This document shows, one piece after another, positions 21,790 through 33,519 of a stretch of DNA of 60,000 bases. The notes under the pieces were generated by a model. That model searched no databases. It saw only the letters and a list, made by a program, of their open reading frames with translations, and was not told the origin of the DNA. The stretch's first letter is position 1; each line of letters starts with the position of its first letter. A program made the translations under genes and the position numbers. Source of the DNA: Antedon mediterranea (taxonomy: Eukaryota; Echinodermata; Crinoidea; Comatulida; Antedonidae); NCBI RefSeq assembly GCF_964355755.1, contig NC_092672.1:3288001-3348000 (forward strand), read 5' to 3'.

Positions 21790-22875
21790 TTATCATTCAT
21801 ACTCACTTTCTATTAAAGAATATTCATATTTGATTGATTCGATATTTAAACTGCGTCTTCAAGTAATTAACTTAGCGTGGGAAATGATGTATTGTATAAT
21901 TAACTAATTCTGATTTAATGAGGCTTCCTTAATTAAACATAAGGTGGCCTTGTTTTGACAAAGGTACATTATAATTATACAAGTACAAATATGTTAGTAA
22001 CCACTACTGTACGTCATAGTGCGTACATATTCAGTGTTCCACACCAACTGTGCTTATTTCTAGGAGGGGGCAAGCCGGAAGAGCCCTATCCTTCTATTTT
22101 GAAAATTCATTTTACCCTTTTTAATTATGCACCTTATTTTTCAATTTACTGGCTCTTCCACGATTTGTACGCTTGGAATGAATTTATTATATTCAGATAT
22201 AAATAGTGCATTGTCCTTTCAAAATGATCTTCAATAGTTAAATTAGTATTTAATTTAATTAAATATCAAGATACAGTGTTTCTCTTGGCAAACATTGAAG
22301 TTGATTATGATTGCTAGGTAATTCAATTATAATCAACAAAGAAATTGTAATTATAATTTTTGATTGAGGAAAGCGTCTCGTATGGGTTCATCAGCACATA
22401 CGCGAAATCAATGTGTTTACATCTTGTATTGATACAGCTGAGAGAAGCAAGTGTAAAATTGTACCATCGTTGGTAATGAAGCAAATATTGCACACGGATC
22501 AATATCATTGGTAAACTTCTATGTTCGTACTCACTTCATCGTCTGTAATTAGTGCACACTAATAAGTAATCAAATTTTGTTCATTTGATTTAACATGATG
22601 CTTTGATTTGAGGTTTTTAATATCAAATATACATAATTATGATAAATATTGTAATTTGATAAGTTGTATTTGATATCATGGCTCTTTCAAATTCAACTGT
22701 AGATTTTGCTTGAATCATCTAAATTAATTTTTATTATTGTATTATTTCTATCTCATGTCAACTTGTCATTAAATGTTGGCAATGTCGGGTTGGCTATGAA
22801 AGAAAAACCTGGCGTTCAGCCAGATACCATCATTGTTGATTCCAAATTTTTCTTTTATGAAAATACAATAATATA
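21790..22875. other. AT-rich DNA, nothing recognised
   Basis: Small open frames on both strands (for example 21955-22206 plus and 22323-22508 minus) show no recognisable motif. No repeat family is seen. Confidence 0.4.
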
Positions 22876-22876
22876 C

Positions 22877-23124
22877 TTAAAGATGTACAGTATTGTCCCC
22901 CTGAAAAAATCATTTTTAACAAAATTTGTGTTGAATATGCCATTTTAATGTAACATAATAGTTATCCACTTTGACCAAAAATTGGATCGAAAAAAATGTA
23001 TTTACCTGAAAAAACTAATTTAAAGCAAAAAATCGTCAAATTGGCTGCCAGCCAACGTCTTTTTGGTTGAATTTAACCATTTATTTTCTCATTTTTAAGT
23101 TTAAAAAAAAAGGTTTTTTTTCTA
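22877..23124 (+). mobile_element. TTAAAGATGT MITE, copy D, left half
   Basis: It begins TTAAAGATGTACAGTATTGT and follows the family through GCTGCCAGCCAA to TTTTTTCTA. It is then broken by the 5.26-kb insertion. The other half is at 28389-28490. Confidence 0.8.
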
Positions 23125-23870
23125 TAGACTAGTCCAGATTTGAGAAAAATGAAATGCTGTAGGCATTTCGTGTTAAAAGCGAATAAACATGTGTTTTAGG
23201 GTAATTTTGGGGTGCTGAATTCAAATTTGCTGTTTACCCGGCTCAATTTTTAGATCTTCACCCTTAAAATGTGAAAAACAAAATGGCCACCATTTCAGAC
23301 AGTTTATTTTGGCTTATAACTTGACTTTTATGTGACGTAGCAAATTAAAAATGGTGTCTATACCTATGTTTGTGATAGTGAAGATTCCAACTATATTGTT
23401 ATTCAAGTTGAAAATATTCTATTTCAGCCGCCATGTTGAAATCCAAGATGGCCGCCATTTTAAACGTATTTTGGCTTATAACTTGACTTTTAATTAACAT
23501 AGCAAGTTAAAAATAGTTTCTATACCTACTGTATGTTTGTGATGCTGAGGATTCCAAATATATTGTTATTAAAGTTGTAAATATTCTATTTCAGCCTTAA
23601 TGTTGGAATTCAAGATGGTCGCCATTTAAAACGTATTTTGGCTTATAACTTGACATATAAGTAACATAGTAGGTTAGAAATGATGTCTATACAGTACCTA
23701 TGTTTGTGATACTGAGGATTCCAAATATATTGTTATTAAAGTTGTAAATATTTTATTTCAGCCGCCATGTTGAAATCCAAGATGGCCGCCATCATTTTAA
23801 ACATATTTTGACTTGACTTTTAATTAACATAGCAAGTTAAAAATGGTTTCTACCTATAGTCCAGTAAAAG
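23125..23870 (+). repeat. Left inverted arm of the foldback element
   Basis: From the outer end: unique 150 bp (AGGGTAATTTTGGGGTGCTG, CCCGGCTCAATTTTTAGATC), then units beginning GGCTTATAAC at 23311, 23473 and 23640, and a diverged one near 23805. Several units carry AAGATGGCCGCCATTTT, whose complement matches the YY1 consensus. Confidence 0.75.
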
Positions 23871-25929
23871 TATGGTTGAACCTAGAACAAATTGCAACAT
23901 AATTTGTTTTTGTTTTGTCTGGTTGATATTGTCCAAATTAACATCATATCCAAAGTTTACCAAAATCGGACATCGTGAAGTGGGTTCATTAGCATAAATT
24001 AAAAATGACCGCCATTTACCATTTTGAAGCCCTGTATATTATCTCCTTAACGGTTGGTTTTACTCATAGACCACCTACTGTAAGTGAATTACTATTAATT
24101 ATTATTAATCAGATGTCTTGTTAATTTTGGACTGAACAAAAGATGCATGTTTCGAATTCATTCATAATTCATATCTTTGTTTCTTTGCAAGTACAGATCG
24201 TTTCTCATTCGAAATGCCATTGAAGATGTTGCAATTTGCTCCCCAGTGTTCTCTTTAACTACAGATTTTTTCCACTATATTGCTTCTTCTGTCTTAAAAA
24301 TATTTTTTTAATGATGGCAAAGTAATAGTAGGCCCCTAATAGATTTAATGCTCCATCTGCATTCAAAGTTTCGATTCCATTTTCTGAAATTTGTTGCCAA
24401 GGAAGTTAAATACTGCTTGTTGTAGAAATTTAAATACTGTAATAATTAAGTACCAATTATCAATTTATTCACCATTTCAAATTATTATTATTATAACAAA
24501 TGCTGGTGTAAGAAGAGAACTTTAAAGGAATAGAAATAGTGGAATGAAACAAATGTTATACAAGGCCAAAACATAAAAAGTAGCATATAATGTGTTTATA
24601 ATAACTATATTAAACTGATTCATAAATGTAAATAGGTATATTAATGTGTGTATGTGTGTATATATTTGTAACGGATGTAATATAAGGTCAAAAGAAATAA
24701 AGAAACAAATTGTGAGTACTGATTTAAGATATAATAAAAGAAACAGCTACTTTTTAATACATTTCTTAATATAAAGTAAATTTAAATGATAAATAGTTGT
24801 ACTTTTACTATAACTTGCAATAAACATAAAATGTACGTTTTTAAAGCATACTTTTACTCCATCGATTTTATGTACATGTATAGATATAGTGCCTTTTTAG
24901 CTGTTATATTGCATTTTATTGTTCTTTATTTTTATAAAAATGTATCTCATGAGGTAATTTCCCGATTGATCGTAATCAAAACGGTACTGGGTTTGGTCTA
25001 CTAGCGTTCCTGCTCCCAACCAGTACATCCATTCATAGAAGCCTTAATGAAGTAAGCCTACCTGGTGGTGGCCATAGAACGGTCCCGAGATAACGACTAT
25101 ACTTCGGCTTTAGTCGATAGAAGATTGAATAAATTGTTAGAGATAGAGTATACGATGTTATGATTATGTGTAGATATGTGATTTGTTCTTTTTATTCCAA
25201 TGATGTTATGTATTTAATAAATTTGTTATATCAATTAATTAAATTATCGTAGATTGCATATTATGCGATGAATATTATTTAATACATTTTTGATATATTA
25301 TTATTATTATATTAATAAAAAAGATCTTTGTTAGTATAAATTTAAAAATATAGATATAAGGAAGAAAAGCAAAGAGATTATGGAGCGGCTGTACCAGAAT
25401 ATACAACACTAAGTATTGTAAAGTTAATATATTAAAAATTTAGGCGATCTTGTCAAAGGTCAAGCGCCTTCAGCCTGCCACGTTTCGATATTCAATATTG
25501 AACTTGACCTGATCTGATCATGTATGTTATGTAATATATATTTGTAAAAAGAATGAATAAATGTGGGTGACCCCCACGAAAGAGAAAAAAAACAAATGCT
25601 GGTGTGGATGACATAAGAACAAAGCTTGTTTACCGGTTACCGGTAGTGATGGCAAGTTAGAAAATTACCCAAACCCTTTGAATACTGTTGATATGCAGTA
25701 TCTTTAACTGATGGTTCTTCATCCTTGTTGGCACAATATAATGTCCTTTATGCTCGATGAATCTTGGAAACAGCATTATAATATAAGCCAAAAAAGTTGT
25801 TGACTTGGTCACCAAACAGGTAAAATTCTGGCAGTGAAATACAGTAGCAACTTTGATTGCAGATGAAGATGATCACTTGTTTATACCAAAAACTGCAATA
25901 TGACATTATTTATTTCATGTGTCATTTCA

Positions 25930-26022
25930 ATTTTGGATGTTTCCATACACGTTTGATCCAATAGACTGGGGTAATAATGTTTCACAACATTAGGCGCTAT
26001 ATACAGTAAATCCACGATATTA
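25930..26022 (+). mobile_element. SINE 3' fragment
   Basis: TTTCCATACACGTTTGATCC, GACTGGGGTAATAATGTT and AGGCGCTATA match the 3' half of the SINE at 21569-21775. It lies inside the foldback element, so it was acquired before or after that element moved. Confidence 0.6.
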
Positions 26023-26727
26023 TTGTATGAAAACTATTAATTTGATATCTAATTATTATACTATAAATTAAACTTATATTTATGTGTGTAGGCCTACATA
26101 TTACCACTAATTGCAAAGCATATATAGCTTAATGCTTATTGCGTAATAATTGTTTAATGGGCTAGGCCGGCTATGTGCAGGTGTTCACAGGTCCCCAGGG
26201 CACAGAGAACTACATGCACAACAGGCCTAGGATATGCGCAAAAGCAAGGCAAGTCAGAAATTTATGCGAGGCATCGTTTTACCATCATCAAAAAATGTGA
26301 GGCATCATTTTATCATTTCCCAAAATTTAGGATCGATTATTATTCTTTGAAAACAGAACAGTATCAGCAGTAACATATTACAGCATTTTTATTGACAAAT
26401 TAACAAATATATTGAGATTAAACGTGTTTTTCACCAATAAATGCATGAGAAATTGACGCATTCCACTTTGTTTTACATTTTGGCTGTGCCCTAGTTAATT
26501 CTATTTCCTTATTCTGAATTGAAGGCATTATATATAATACTGTAGATGAAAAAACCTCAAAACGAAACCTCTACTTCCTCTGGTATCCATTATCATTTAC
26601 TACTATGGCTAATGCTATCATCTTTCACTATTGATAATTTTATAAATTACAGTACCTTTTTTTTGTAAACATTTTGTACTGTACTTTTATAAGTGTTACC
26701 CCAAATTTCACAACAATCATTAATATA

Positions 26728-26860
26728 TGGTAAGATAAGATAAGATAAGATAACTTTTATTGATCCTCAACAAGGAAATTCATTGCTCATCATAATAACA
26801 AAGAAAACACAATAAAAACAAATAATATCAATACATAAATAAAATAAATTATACACTACT
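26728..26860 (-). mobile_element. LINE 3' end with (TTATC)n tail
   Basis: Plus-strand (GATAA)n followed by ACTTTTATTGATCCTCAACA and GGAAATTCATTG is the reverse complement of a well-known LINE 3' terminus type, in which TTTCC...GGATCAATAAA precedes a simple-repeat tail. Confidence 0.6.
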
Positions 26861-27397
26861 TTTTAGCAGTTTTCTCAATTTATATATTATTATTATACTG
26901 ATGTCTTTATCAATTGTTGTTTGTATACATTTAGCATGTTTGTTTTTTTACCAATTTTACAATCTATTTCTATTCCGAGAAATGTTTTGATATAAATACG
27001 TTGTTGTTGTATTGAATTGATTCTGTGAAGTCTTTTTGACCAACTCTTTCATTATCATTATGAACAAACAATTTGAGCATTGTAGTCAACTTATACCAGC
27101 CACGATATGACTTGAATGAAAAAAAAACAATCGTTACATAAAAATAAACAACATAGCATGATGAGTGTATACACGAATCTATTTCGATACGCTAGGCCTA
27201 TTTTTAAAATATAAATAATTGATTGTTAGGCCTATAATATAGCATAATAGCACGTTAAGAAATGCCTCGCACCTTTTTGAAATTGTAAACTATATGCCTC
27301 GCACCTTTTTGAAATTGTAAACTATATGCCTCGCATGCCTCACACTTATATTTGGTGTGCCTCGCTGCCTCGCACAATCGAATTGGAACAATACAAT

Positions 27398-27478
27398 GAA
27401 AACCCCAGTGGTCTAATGGTTAGGAGATCTGCATATCAAGCAGAAGGTTCGGGGTTTGAATCTTGGAGAGGGCTTTTT
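27398..27478 (+). repeat. tRNA-like sequence, probably SINE head or tRNA pseudogene
   Basis: AGTGGTCTAATGGTTAGGA is A-box-like and GGGTTTGAATC is B-box-like, at tRNA spacing. An anticodon-type stem TCTGC/GCAGA encloses a 7-nt loop ATATCAA. The acceptor and T stems pair poorly, so a working tRNA is unlikely. Confidence 0.45.
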
Positions 27479-27884
27479 CTCATTCTCACAGGTTTCGTCA
27501 TTTTTATTTTTTCTAATTAATTAAATTTCATTATATCGGGCGGATTAGAATTTATTCTGTGATGTTTATATACTGTATATATATATTTTTTTCTCTTTTG
27601 TGGCGCAAACACTACTTTTATCTCATGTCATTAAATCATATTATTTAACACATTTTTGTTAATTCCAAATGTCATCAGTAACATTTTTACATTTATGAAT
27701 TCCGTATTACCTCCTTTTTTCATTAATTTTCTTATATTTTTCTAAACACTTGACAATGATCATCATTATCATCTATCTCGTTTTAAAATATTTTACACAT
27801 AAAGCACAATCCCTTTGTGAGTTTTTCATTTGTTTGTTTGCCTCGCACTTTGTTACTACCCTGTGTGTGTGTGTGTGTTTAAAA

Positions 27885-28388
27885 TAGGCGCCATCCTTGA
27901 TTTCAACATTGCGGCTGTTTACAGCTTTAATAACAATATATTTGGAATCCTCAGTATCACAAACATACGTATAGAAACTATTTTTAACTTGCTATGTTAA
28001 TTAAAAGTCAAGTTATAAGCCAAAATACGTTTAAAATGGCGACCATCTTGGATTTCAACATGGCGGCTGAAATAGAATATTTGCAACTTTAATAACAATA
28101 TAGTTGGAATCTTCAACTAACCCTAACCCTATCACAAACATAGGTATAGACACCATTTTTAACTTGCTACGTCACTTAAAAGTCAAGTTAAAAGCCAAAA
28201 TAAGTCTGAAATGGCGGCCATTTTGTTTTTCACATTTTAAGGGTGAAGATCTAAAAATTGAGCCGGGTAAAACAGCAAATTTGAATTCAGCACCCCAAAA
28301 TTACCCTAAAACACATGTTTATTCACTTTTAACACGAAATGCCTACAGCATCTTTTAGAGTGGAAATATGACTATCTGGACTAGTCTA
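27885..28388 (-). repeat. Right inverted arm of the foldback element
   Basis: It is the inverse of the left arm from the outer terminus inward, ending near GTGTGTGTGTGTG at 27860-27878. It contains an insertion of telomere-like ACTAACCCTAACCC (about 28117-28130) not present in the left arm. Confidence 0.75.
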
Positions 28389-28490
28389 CTATAGAAATGA
28401 TTAACTTTATTCAAACTAAAAATTACATATTTAAAGTCTGATTTAATTTATCTTCATTTTTCATGTTTTTGGGGGACAATACATCTTTAA
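28389..28490 (+). mobile_element. TTAAAGATGT MITE, copy D, right half
   Basis: CTATAGAAATGATTAACTTT through GGGGGACAATACATCTTTAA completes the copy started at 22877. Confidence 0.8.
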
Positions 28491-28499
28491 GTAAAATGT

Positions 28500-29270
28500 T
28501 AAGTTAGCCAGTGGCGTAAAGGCTTTGAGCACTCACTTGCTAAACCCAGGAGCCCTGGAGCTTAAAAGACGTATTAGAGTATGAACAGCCCCAATGCAAC
28601 TACCCAGTATTTGAGGACCATTGGTAGTGCCAAACTAGGGACCTGCCCCATGTGTTACCCCATTAAAGTTACTCCCCCATTCATGTACACTGAGTACATA
28701 GCTGTTTCGACTCGTAAATATATTCTCCCGATTTGACAAATACAAATGATTTTTTGTATACTCGTAACTGTAGACTGTAATACATGTGAATGTTAAGACT
28801 TCTTCAGCTCAATTTAAAGTCTAGCTAAGTTGAAAATATCTACAATTGTACATTTAGATAATCTTGTTTACAAGACGGCTATTATTAATATTTCCAAAAC
28901 TCATTTACCTTTTACAAGATTCACAGTTTTGCTGTAGATAACAATTTAAAAGATTGTCCATAATCCGCTATAGCAGAGTGGTATTTTCAAATTGGCATTA
29001 TGATTACATTACTGTTCACTTAGAATAAAAAAAAAGCAAGAGTTATTCTACGTCTGTATAATGATATCGATGCAGTCTGTAGAAAAAAAAAACCGGAATG
29101 ATTAATAAAGAACTGAAAATAAAAATCTGCATAAATGTTTAGCCATAAAGGAATTATTCAGAGTACTAACAATGTATGTATATTAATGATATTAAAAATA
29201 AATGTGTTGATTGGTTTTTCGTCACTTCAGAAATTGCAGTTACGTTTAATAAAAATGTAAATTTTATTTG
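28500..29270. other. Intergenic DNA, nothing firmly recognised
   Basis: A GC-richer segment (28505-28700, with CCAGGAGCCCTGGAGC) may be a retroelement remnant. No coding exon is identified. Confidence 0.35.
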
Positions 29271-29394
29271 GCACATAGCCAAGGACTGGCCAAGCAAATT
29301 TGTCATAAAATACAGGTAAGAATCCATTCATAAGACATGCACATTTGTCAAACAAGATACTATATAACTAAAGTTTTTTTTGTCATGAGAACAA

Positions 29395-29480
29395 ATTCTG
29401 GACATCTGACAGGATTTGAACCATTGAATCTGGGATTGGTAGCCAAATATCTTAACCACCAAGCCATAACGCCACTCTAT
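29395..29480 (-). mobile_element. tRNA-derived SINE head
   Basis: On the minus strand TGGCTTGGTGGTTAAGATA (A box) and GGTTCAAATCCTG (B box) lie at tRNA spacing. The same head occurs at 56058-56130. A SINE-body-like phrase on the plus strand, TCCTTAGGCAAGATGCCTTT, follows at 29600. Confidence 0.55.
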
Positions 29481-29779
29481 AAAGTGTCTCCGTTTTTAAG
29501 TAATGAAATATATTTGATTGCTTCGAATGCAGATACAATATTGAACTTAAAGGAATCTTGACATGAGATAGTGTAACGTTGAGATGCAGCGTCTATACTG
29601 TGTCCTTAGGCAAGATGCCTTTCTAATTCTCATTGTCGCGTCCTTCGGATGGGACATTCACTTGGAACGCATTATGAATATGGTTTCTAGCCAAGATTAC
29701 AAGTGAAAGGATATCAACTGCTATAAAAATCTTGCATAAATGGATGGATATCAGGCCAATTTACACAGACGAGTGATAA

Positions 29780-30460
29780 AACAGTAATAAAAATATAGAA
29801 TCTATGTTATTTCTTATGACTTTTTACACATAACGCGGAGTGGACGGGCGGTTTCTGCACAGAATAGATTAAGATTCTACATAGGACAAGTTTTACGAAT
29901 TTAGTTTCCACTAGCTATAGTGTCAAACAACCAAAATAAAAAATCTGAAGTTGAATAAAAACACAAAAAATTCATTTATTCATCTGATAAAATGTTTATT
30001 TATCGTTTTTTTTTTTTTATTGTCCACCTAATTAAAACATCTGTACAAAAAATCAGGGTGCGCTTAAACTCCTTTCTTTTTTCCATTTCAATTTTGTGTA
30101 GTTTTCTGTTTTCTGTGCCAACATATAAATCTAAGACCAGAATCAATGTAATTTAGTGGGTCTTTCGTATAATACAATTTGTTTATTTTTATACACTATT
30201 TTAAAATAGTTTCTGCCAAAAAAATGAAATATTTTTTCAACTTTCTACATTTGCTTCAATGGCAACCATAACTCAGAATGTTAACACTGGATTGCGCCCT
30301 CTCTAAACTTAAAACTTTAATAATTACATTGAGGGCAGTAAAACACTTTATATGTATATCATAATGTGCTATATTAATAATAAAGGGACAGATATTACAC
30401 ACCAAATTTTGATTAATATTATCATGAAAAATTGAAATATTTAGTAGCTTGTTAAGCCCT
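29780..30460. other. AT-rich DNA, nothing recognised
   Basis: No exon or repeat family is recognised. Confidence 0.35.
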
Positions 30461-30461
30461 G

Positions 30462-30627
30462 TCTACACTATCAAACTTTATGTGATGTGCCTATGGACAT
30501 GATGATGTCATATCACTACTATATTTTAATATCACTACTATATTTAAGCCTACAGTATCACTACCATATTTGGGCACATCACATTTTTTTTGTCAAACTA
30601 GTTTGATAGTGTAAACAGTGCTTTAAA
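30462..30627. mobile_element. GTGTAGACAGAGC MITE, copy
   Basis: Inverted ends AAGCCCTGTCTACACTATCA and TTGATAGTGTAAACAGTGCTT are flanked by TTAA/TTTAA. The interior holds the TGATGTGCC, ATATCACTAC and GGGCACATCACATTT phrases. It is non-coding. Confidence 0.7.
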
Positions 30628-30759
30628 AATAGTAATTTTCTAGGTTTTAAAACATTCTGTCTGTATCAATCAAACATGTTTACTACCAAACATAATTTTC
30701 TTTTAAATACTGATTTATAAATAGCGCCCTCTGTCATGAATGGTTTGGTTTTTTTCAAT

Positions 30760-30827
30760 TTAAGATCCCCCTTCTCCGTAATTCTCATTCTCAAAATGAT
30801 CCATGTACTCCACTGCATGTCTGATCC
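30760..30827 (-). CDS. Possible terminal exon, gene unidentified
   Basis: After a minus-strand acceptor (TTATTATTTAG) an open frame reads IRHAVEYMDHFENENY then GEGGS and a TAA, with two leading bases from a split codon. The acidic, tyrosine-containing composition looks protein-like and is unusual for this DNA. No AATAAA follows closely and I found no partner exon upstream, so it may be chance. Confidence 0.2.
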
Positions 30828-31547
30828 CTAAATAATAACCAACCCTAATTTTATTGCATTTTTTAACGTACTGTATGTATGACAGCTTCTAAACATTAGG
30901 AACAGTAGGCCTATGTAATAAAAAGGGTTACAATACCTCTCTTTTTATACTTTAAATGGAAACAGGATGAAATCCCCCTTTCTTTCCAATCCAGGTTAAT
31001 TTAGGGCATCTACTGGTGCATATGTATAGTTTATTATAAATTTGAAATGAAGAGAAATTAATGAAAGCCTTATAATTGACAGAAAAATGGCCTTTATGGC
31101 GTGTAGATCTTCCAACCCAAATGTTTTGTATACAAACAATATCTGCCTGAATGGTGTACTCGGCCAAATGTAGCAGAAATAATTTTATATTTCCAGTCTT
31201 TTTCACTTATTATTATTATTCTCATGACCTTGGGTAAAAAGCATATGGTATTAGAAATTGTATAAAGTTTATTGCTAATTTGAATTTGTGATGAATGAAC
31301 AAAGAAAAACAATGCTGGTATAACCGACAATAAACTGCAAAAATCACGGCTGGAATTTTGCTTCATAAATTTATACTAATAGTGTAAATATGTAGATAAT
31401 GTATAAATTTAAACTTATTAATATATTTTCTGGATTCATGCTAAATATGATGGCATATAAATGAGATGTTTGTGTATGCAAGTGCTGTACCACAATAAGT
31501 TGCTATCCATATTGGGACTATCTATTATGCAATAGATCCCTCCCCTG

Positions 31548-31898
31548 TTAAAGATGTATGTCCTCCAAAAACATGAAAAATGAAGATTAATAAAATCAGG
31601 CTTTAAATAGGTCATTTTGTAGTTTTAACAAAGTTGATCACTTCCATATAAAAAAAAACAAAAAAAAAAAACGTTTTCAGTTATAAAATGACAAATAACA
31701 TTTTAAATTCAACCAGAAACCCATTGGTCTGGCAGCCAATTTGACTATTTTTTTCTTTAATTACAGTTTTTTCAGGTAAATAATTTTTTTCCCCAGTCAA
31801 ATTGTTTGCCAAAGTGAATAAATATTATGTGACATTAAAATGGCATATTCAACAACAAAAATAAAAAAAAAATTTTCATGTGGACAATAAATCTTTAA
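31548..31898 (-). mobile_element. TTAAAGATGT MITE, copy E
   Basis: An inverted copy, starting TTAAAGATGTATGTCCTCC and ending GGACAATAAATCTTTAA. GGCAGCCAATTTGAC and ATGGCATATTCAACAA place it in the family. Confidence 0.75.
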
Positions 31899-32085
31899 GG
31901 GGACACTCCTATTAAGGGGCGATTTATTGTGAAATTAACAGGGAAAATATATTTTTAACACTAAAGCCAACCCCAATTCAGGGGACACTCCTATTAAGAG
32001 GACACTTTTTTTGTTATAAAAGTGTCTCCTTATTATTAAGGGGACACTTTTTTTTTGTGAAAATGTTCCCTAATAAAGGTTCCAA
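31899..32085. repeat. GGGACAC/TTAAG repeat family fragment
   Basis: GGGGACACTCCTATTAAGGG and related phrases occur several times next to MITE copy E, as also around 12000-12030. Confidence 0.6.
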
Positions 32086-32089
32086 TGCA

Positions 32090-33185
32090 CTTTTCTTCTT
32101 TAAATACTTTTATTCTTTTATTTAGTGTCAACTGAAAATGTCCACATCCATATCAAATAACGTTTTTTCTTTTAAATTTATTATAGTTTTTGTATCAACC
32201 TTTGGTATACAGTATATGGTTGAATATATTTTCTATATCAATTTATATACCCAACAGAACATAGAATAATTCATTAGCTTTATTCACCAATATCAATCTT
32301 GATATAAATGTTTGCAAGTGACTAATACTCGTTTTTATCACTAGAGTTTTTGTGTGGAAAAAATAATAATTTTTCTATTATTGGTTGCTTTTAAAGATTT
32401 AAATCAAAATATTTATTGATTACCGTTTCATTTTTACAATCTCCCTCCGATAAGTGAAGGATTTCTCACCGTTTAGTAAGATTTTTTAAAATTTAAATAG
32501 TTTTAACAGTTTGGTTTAAATGATAATGTTTAAAACACTCTTGTTGTATTAATGCTAGTTTATAGAATTGCAATGTCGGCTGTTTTTTTTTATTACCGTT
32601 TCCACTATTAAAATGGAAACACATTTCATCGTAAATCAGTAGCCTAACACATACATAGATTAACTGAGATTTTCAGTAGGCATAGAATGTGGACATGTGG
32701 GAAATCGTAGAATCCTAGTATCGGTGATTAATTCATGCATTTTTAGATCATTCACCGTGTCATTTACTCGGAGATTAATTGCCGCTGCGGAAGTTTGGTC
32801 ACACTAATACTGCATTGCTAAGTGCATCTTTACTTCTCATAGAGCACGAATGTGAATTAAAGTGTATGGCTGAATGCGTGTCTGGAATATTTATATCTCA
32901 ATTTTACCTCAAAAAGTAGTACTCGTAATGCCTATACTACTTTAATATTACCTTCGTTTCATATTGAAGTTCATTCAAGTTTTTACATCTTTATATATTT
33001 TTTATTAAAAATCAAAATGCTAGAGAAGATGCACCTATTATGTTTAAATAATTAACATACATACAGGGTTTTGTTAAGGTCGCAGATGCAGAGACCTTTT
33101 CATCTGTAACGTCATGTCTTGGCCATCGTCTGAAACTAAATTCCGCAAAGTAAATACTCCACTCATAATTGTAATGAACTTTTCC
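32090..33185. other. AT-rich intergenic DNA; possible conserved non-coding segment
   Basis: Mostly AT-rich. The stretch 32690-32880 is less AT-rich, non-repetitive and has homeodomain-type cores (GGTGATTAATTCATGC, GGAGATTAATTGCCGC). It encodes nothing obvious and could be a regulatory element. Confidence 0.3.
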
Positions 33186-33191
33186 ATTAAA

Positions 33192-33353
33192 TAAACTCTG
33201 TCTACACTATCACACTTTATGTTACAAAAAAATTGATGTGCCCATATATAGACATGATGATGTCATATCACTACCATATTTGGGCATATCACTTCCATAT
33301 TTAGGCACTATCACTCTTTTTTTTGTCAAACTAGTTTGATATGTAACCAGAGC
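33192..33353. mobile_element. GTGTAGACAGAGC MITE, first of a tandem pair
   Basis: AAACTCTGTCTACACTATCA at the left and a degraded right end (TTTGATATGTAACCAGAGC). Only a few bases separate it from the next copy. Confidence 0.7.
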
Positions 33354-33357
33354 ATTA

Positions 33358-33514
33358 TAAGCCTTGCCTACACTATCAAACTTTATGTTACAAAAAAATT
33401 GTGTGCCCATATATAGACATGATTATGTCATCACTACCATATTTGAGCATATTACTACCATATTTAGGGACATCACTTTTTGTCAAACTAGTTTGATAGT
33501 GTAGACAGAACTTT
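33358..33514. mobile_element. GTGTAGACAGAGC MITE, second of a tandem pair
   Basis: AAGCCTTGCCTACACTATCA and TTGATAGTGTAGACAGAACTT form the terminal inverted repeats around the usual interior phrases. Confidence 0.75.
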
Positions 33515-33519
33515 AGTAT

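Larger units (their letters stand above)
23125..28388. mobile_element. 5.26-kb foldback-like element with long inverted arms
   Basis: The ends are TAGACTAGTCCAGAT and its exact reverse complement, flanked on both sides by CTA; excision with one CTA restores a continuous MITE. The left arm extends to about 23870 and the right arm from about 27885, roughly 500 bp being shared with small indels. The arms contain units of about 165 bp (GGCTTATAACTTGACTTTTA, then CATGTTGAAATCCAAGATGG); the left arm has about four units, the right about three. The 4-kb interior has a SINE fragment, a LINE tail, a tRNA-like block and CCTCGCAC repeats, but no transposase. It resembles non-autonomous foldback DNA transposons. 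A 3-bp duplication would fit PIF/Harbinger, but the superfamily is not established. Confidence 0.75.

Noticed and set aside
27398-27478. Functional tRNA gene
   Set aside because: The A and B boxes are recognisable, but acceptor and T stems pair poorly; more likely a SINE or pseudogene.
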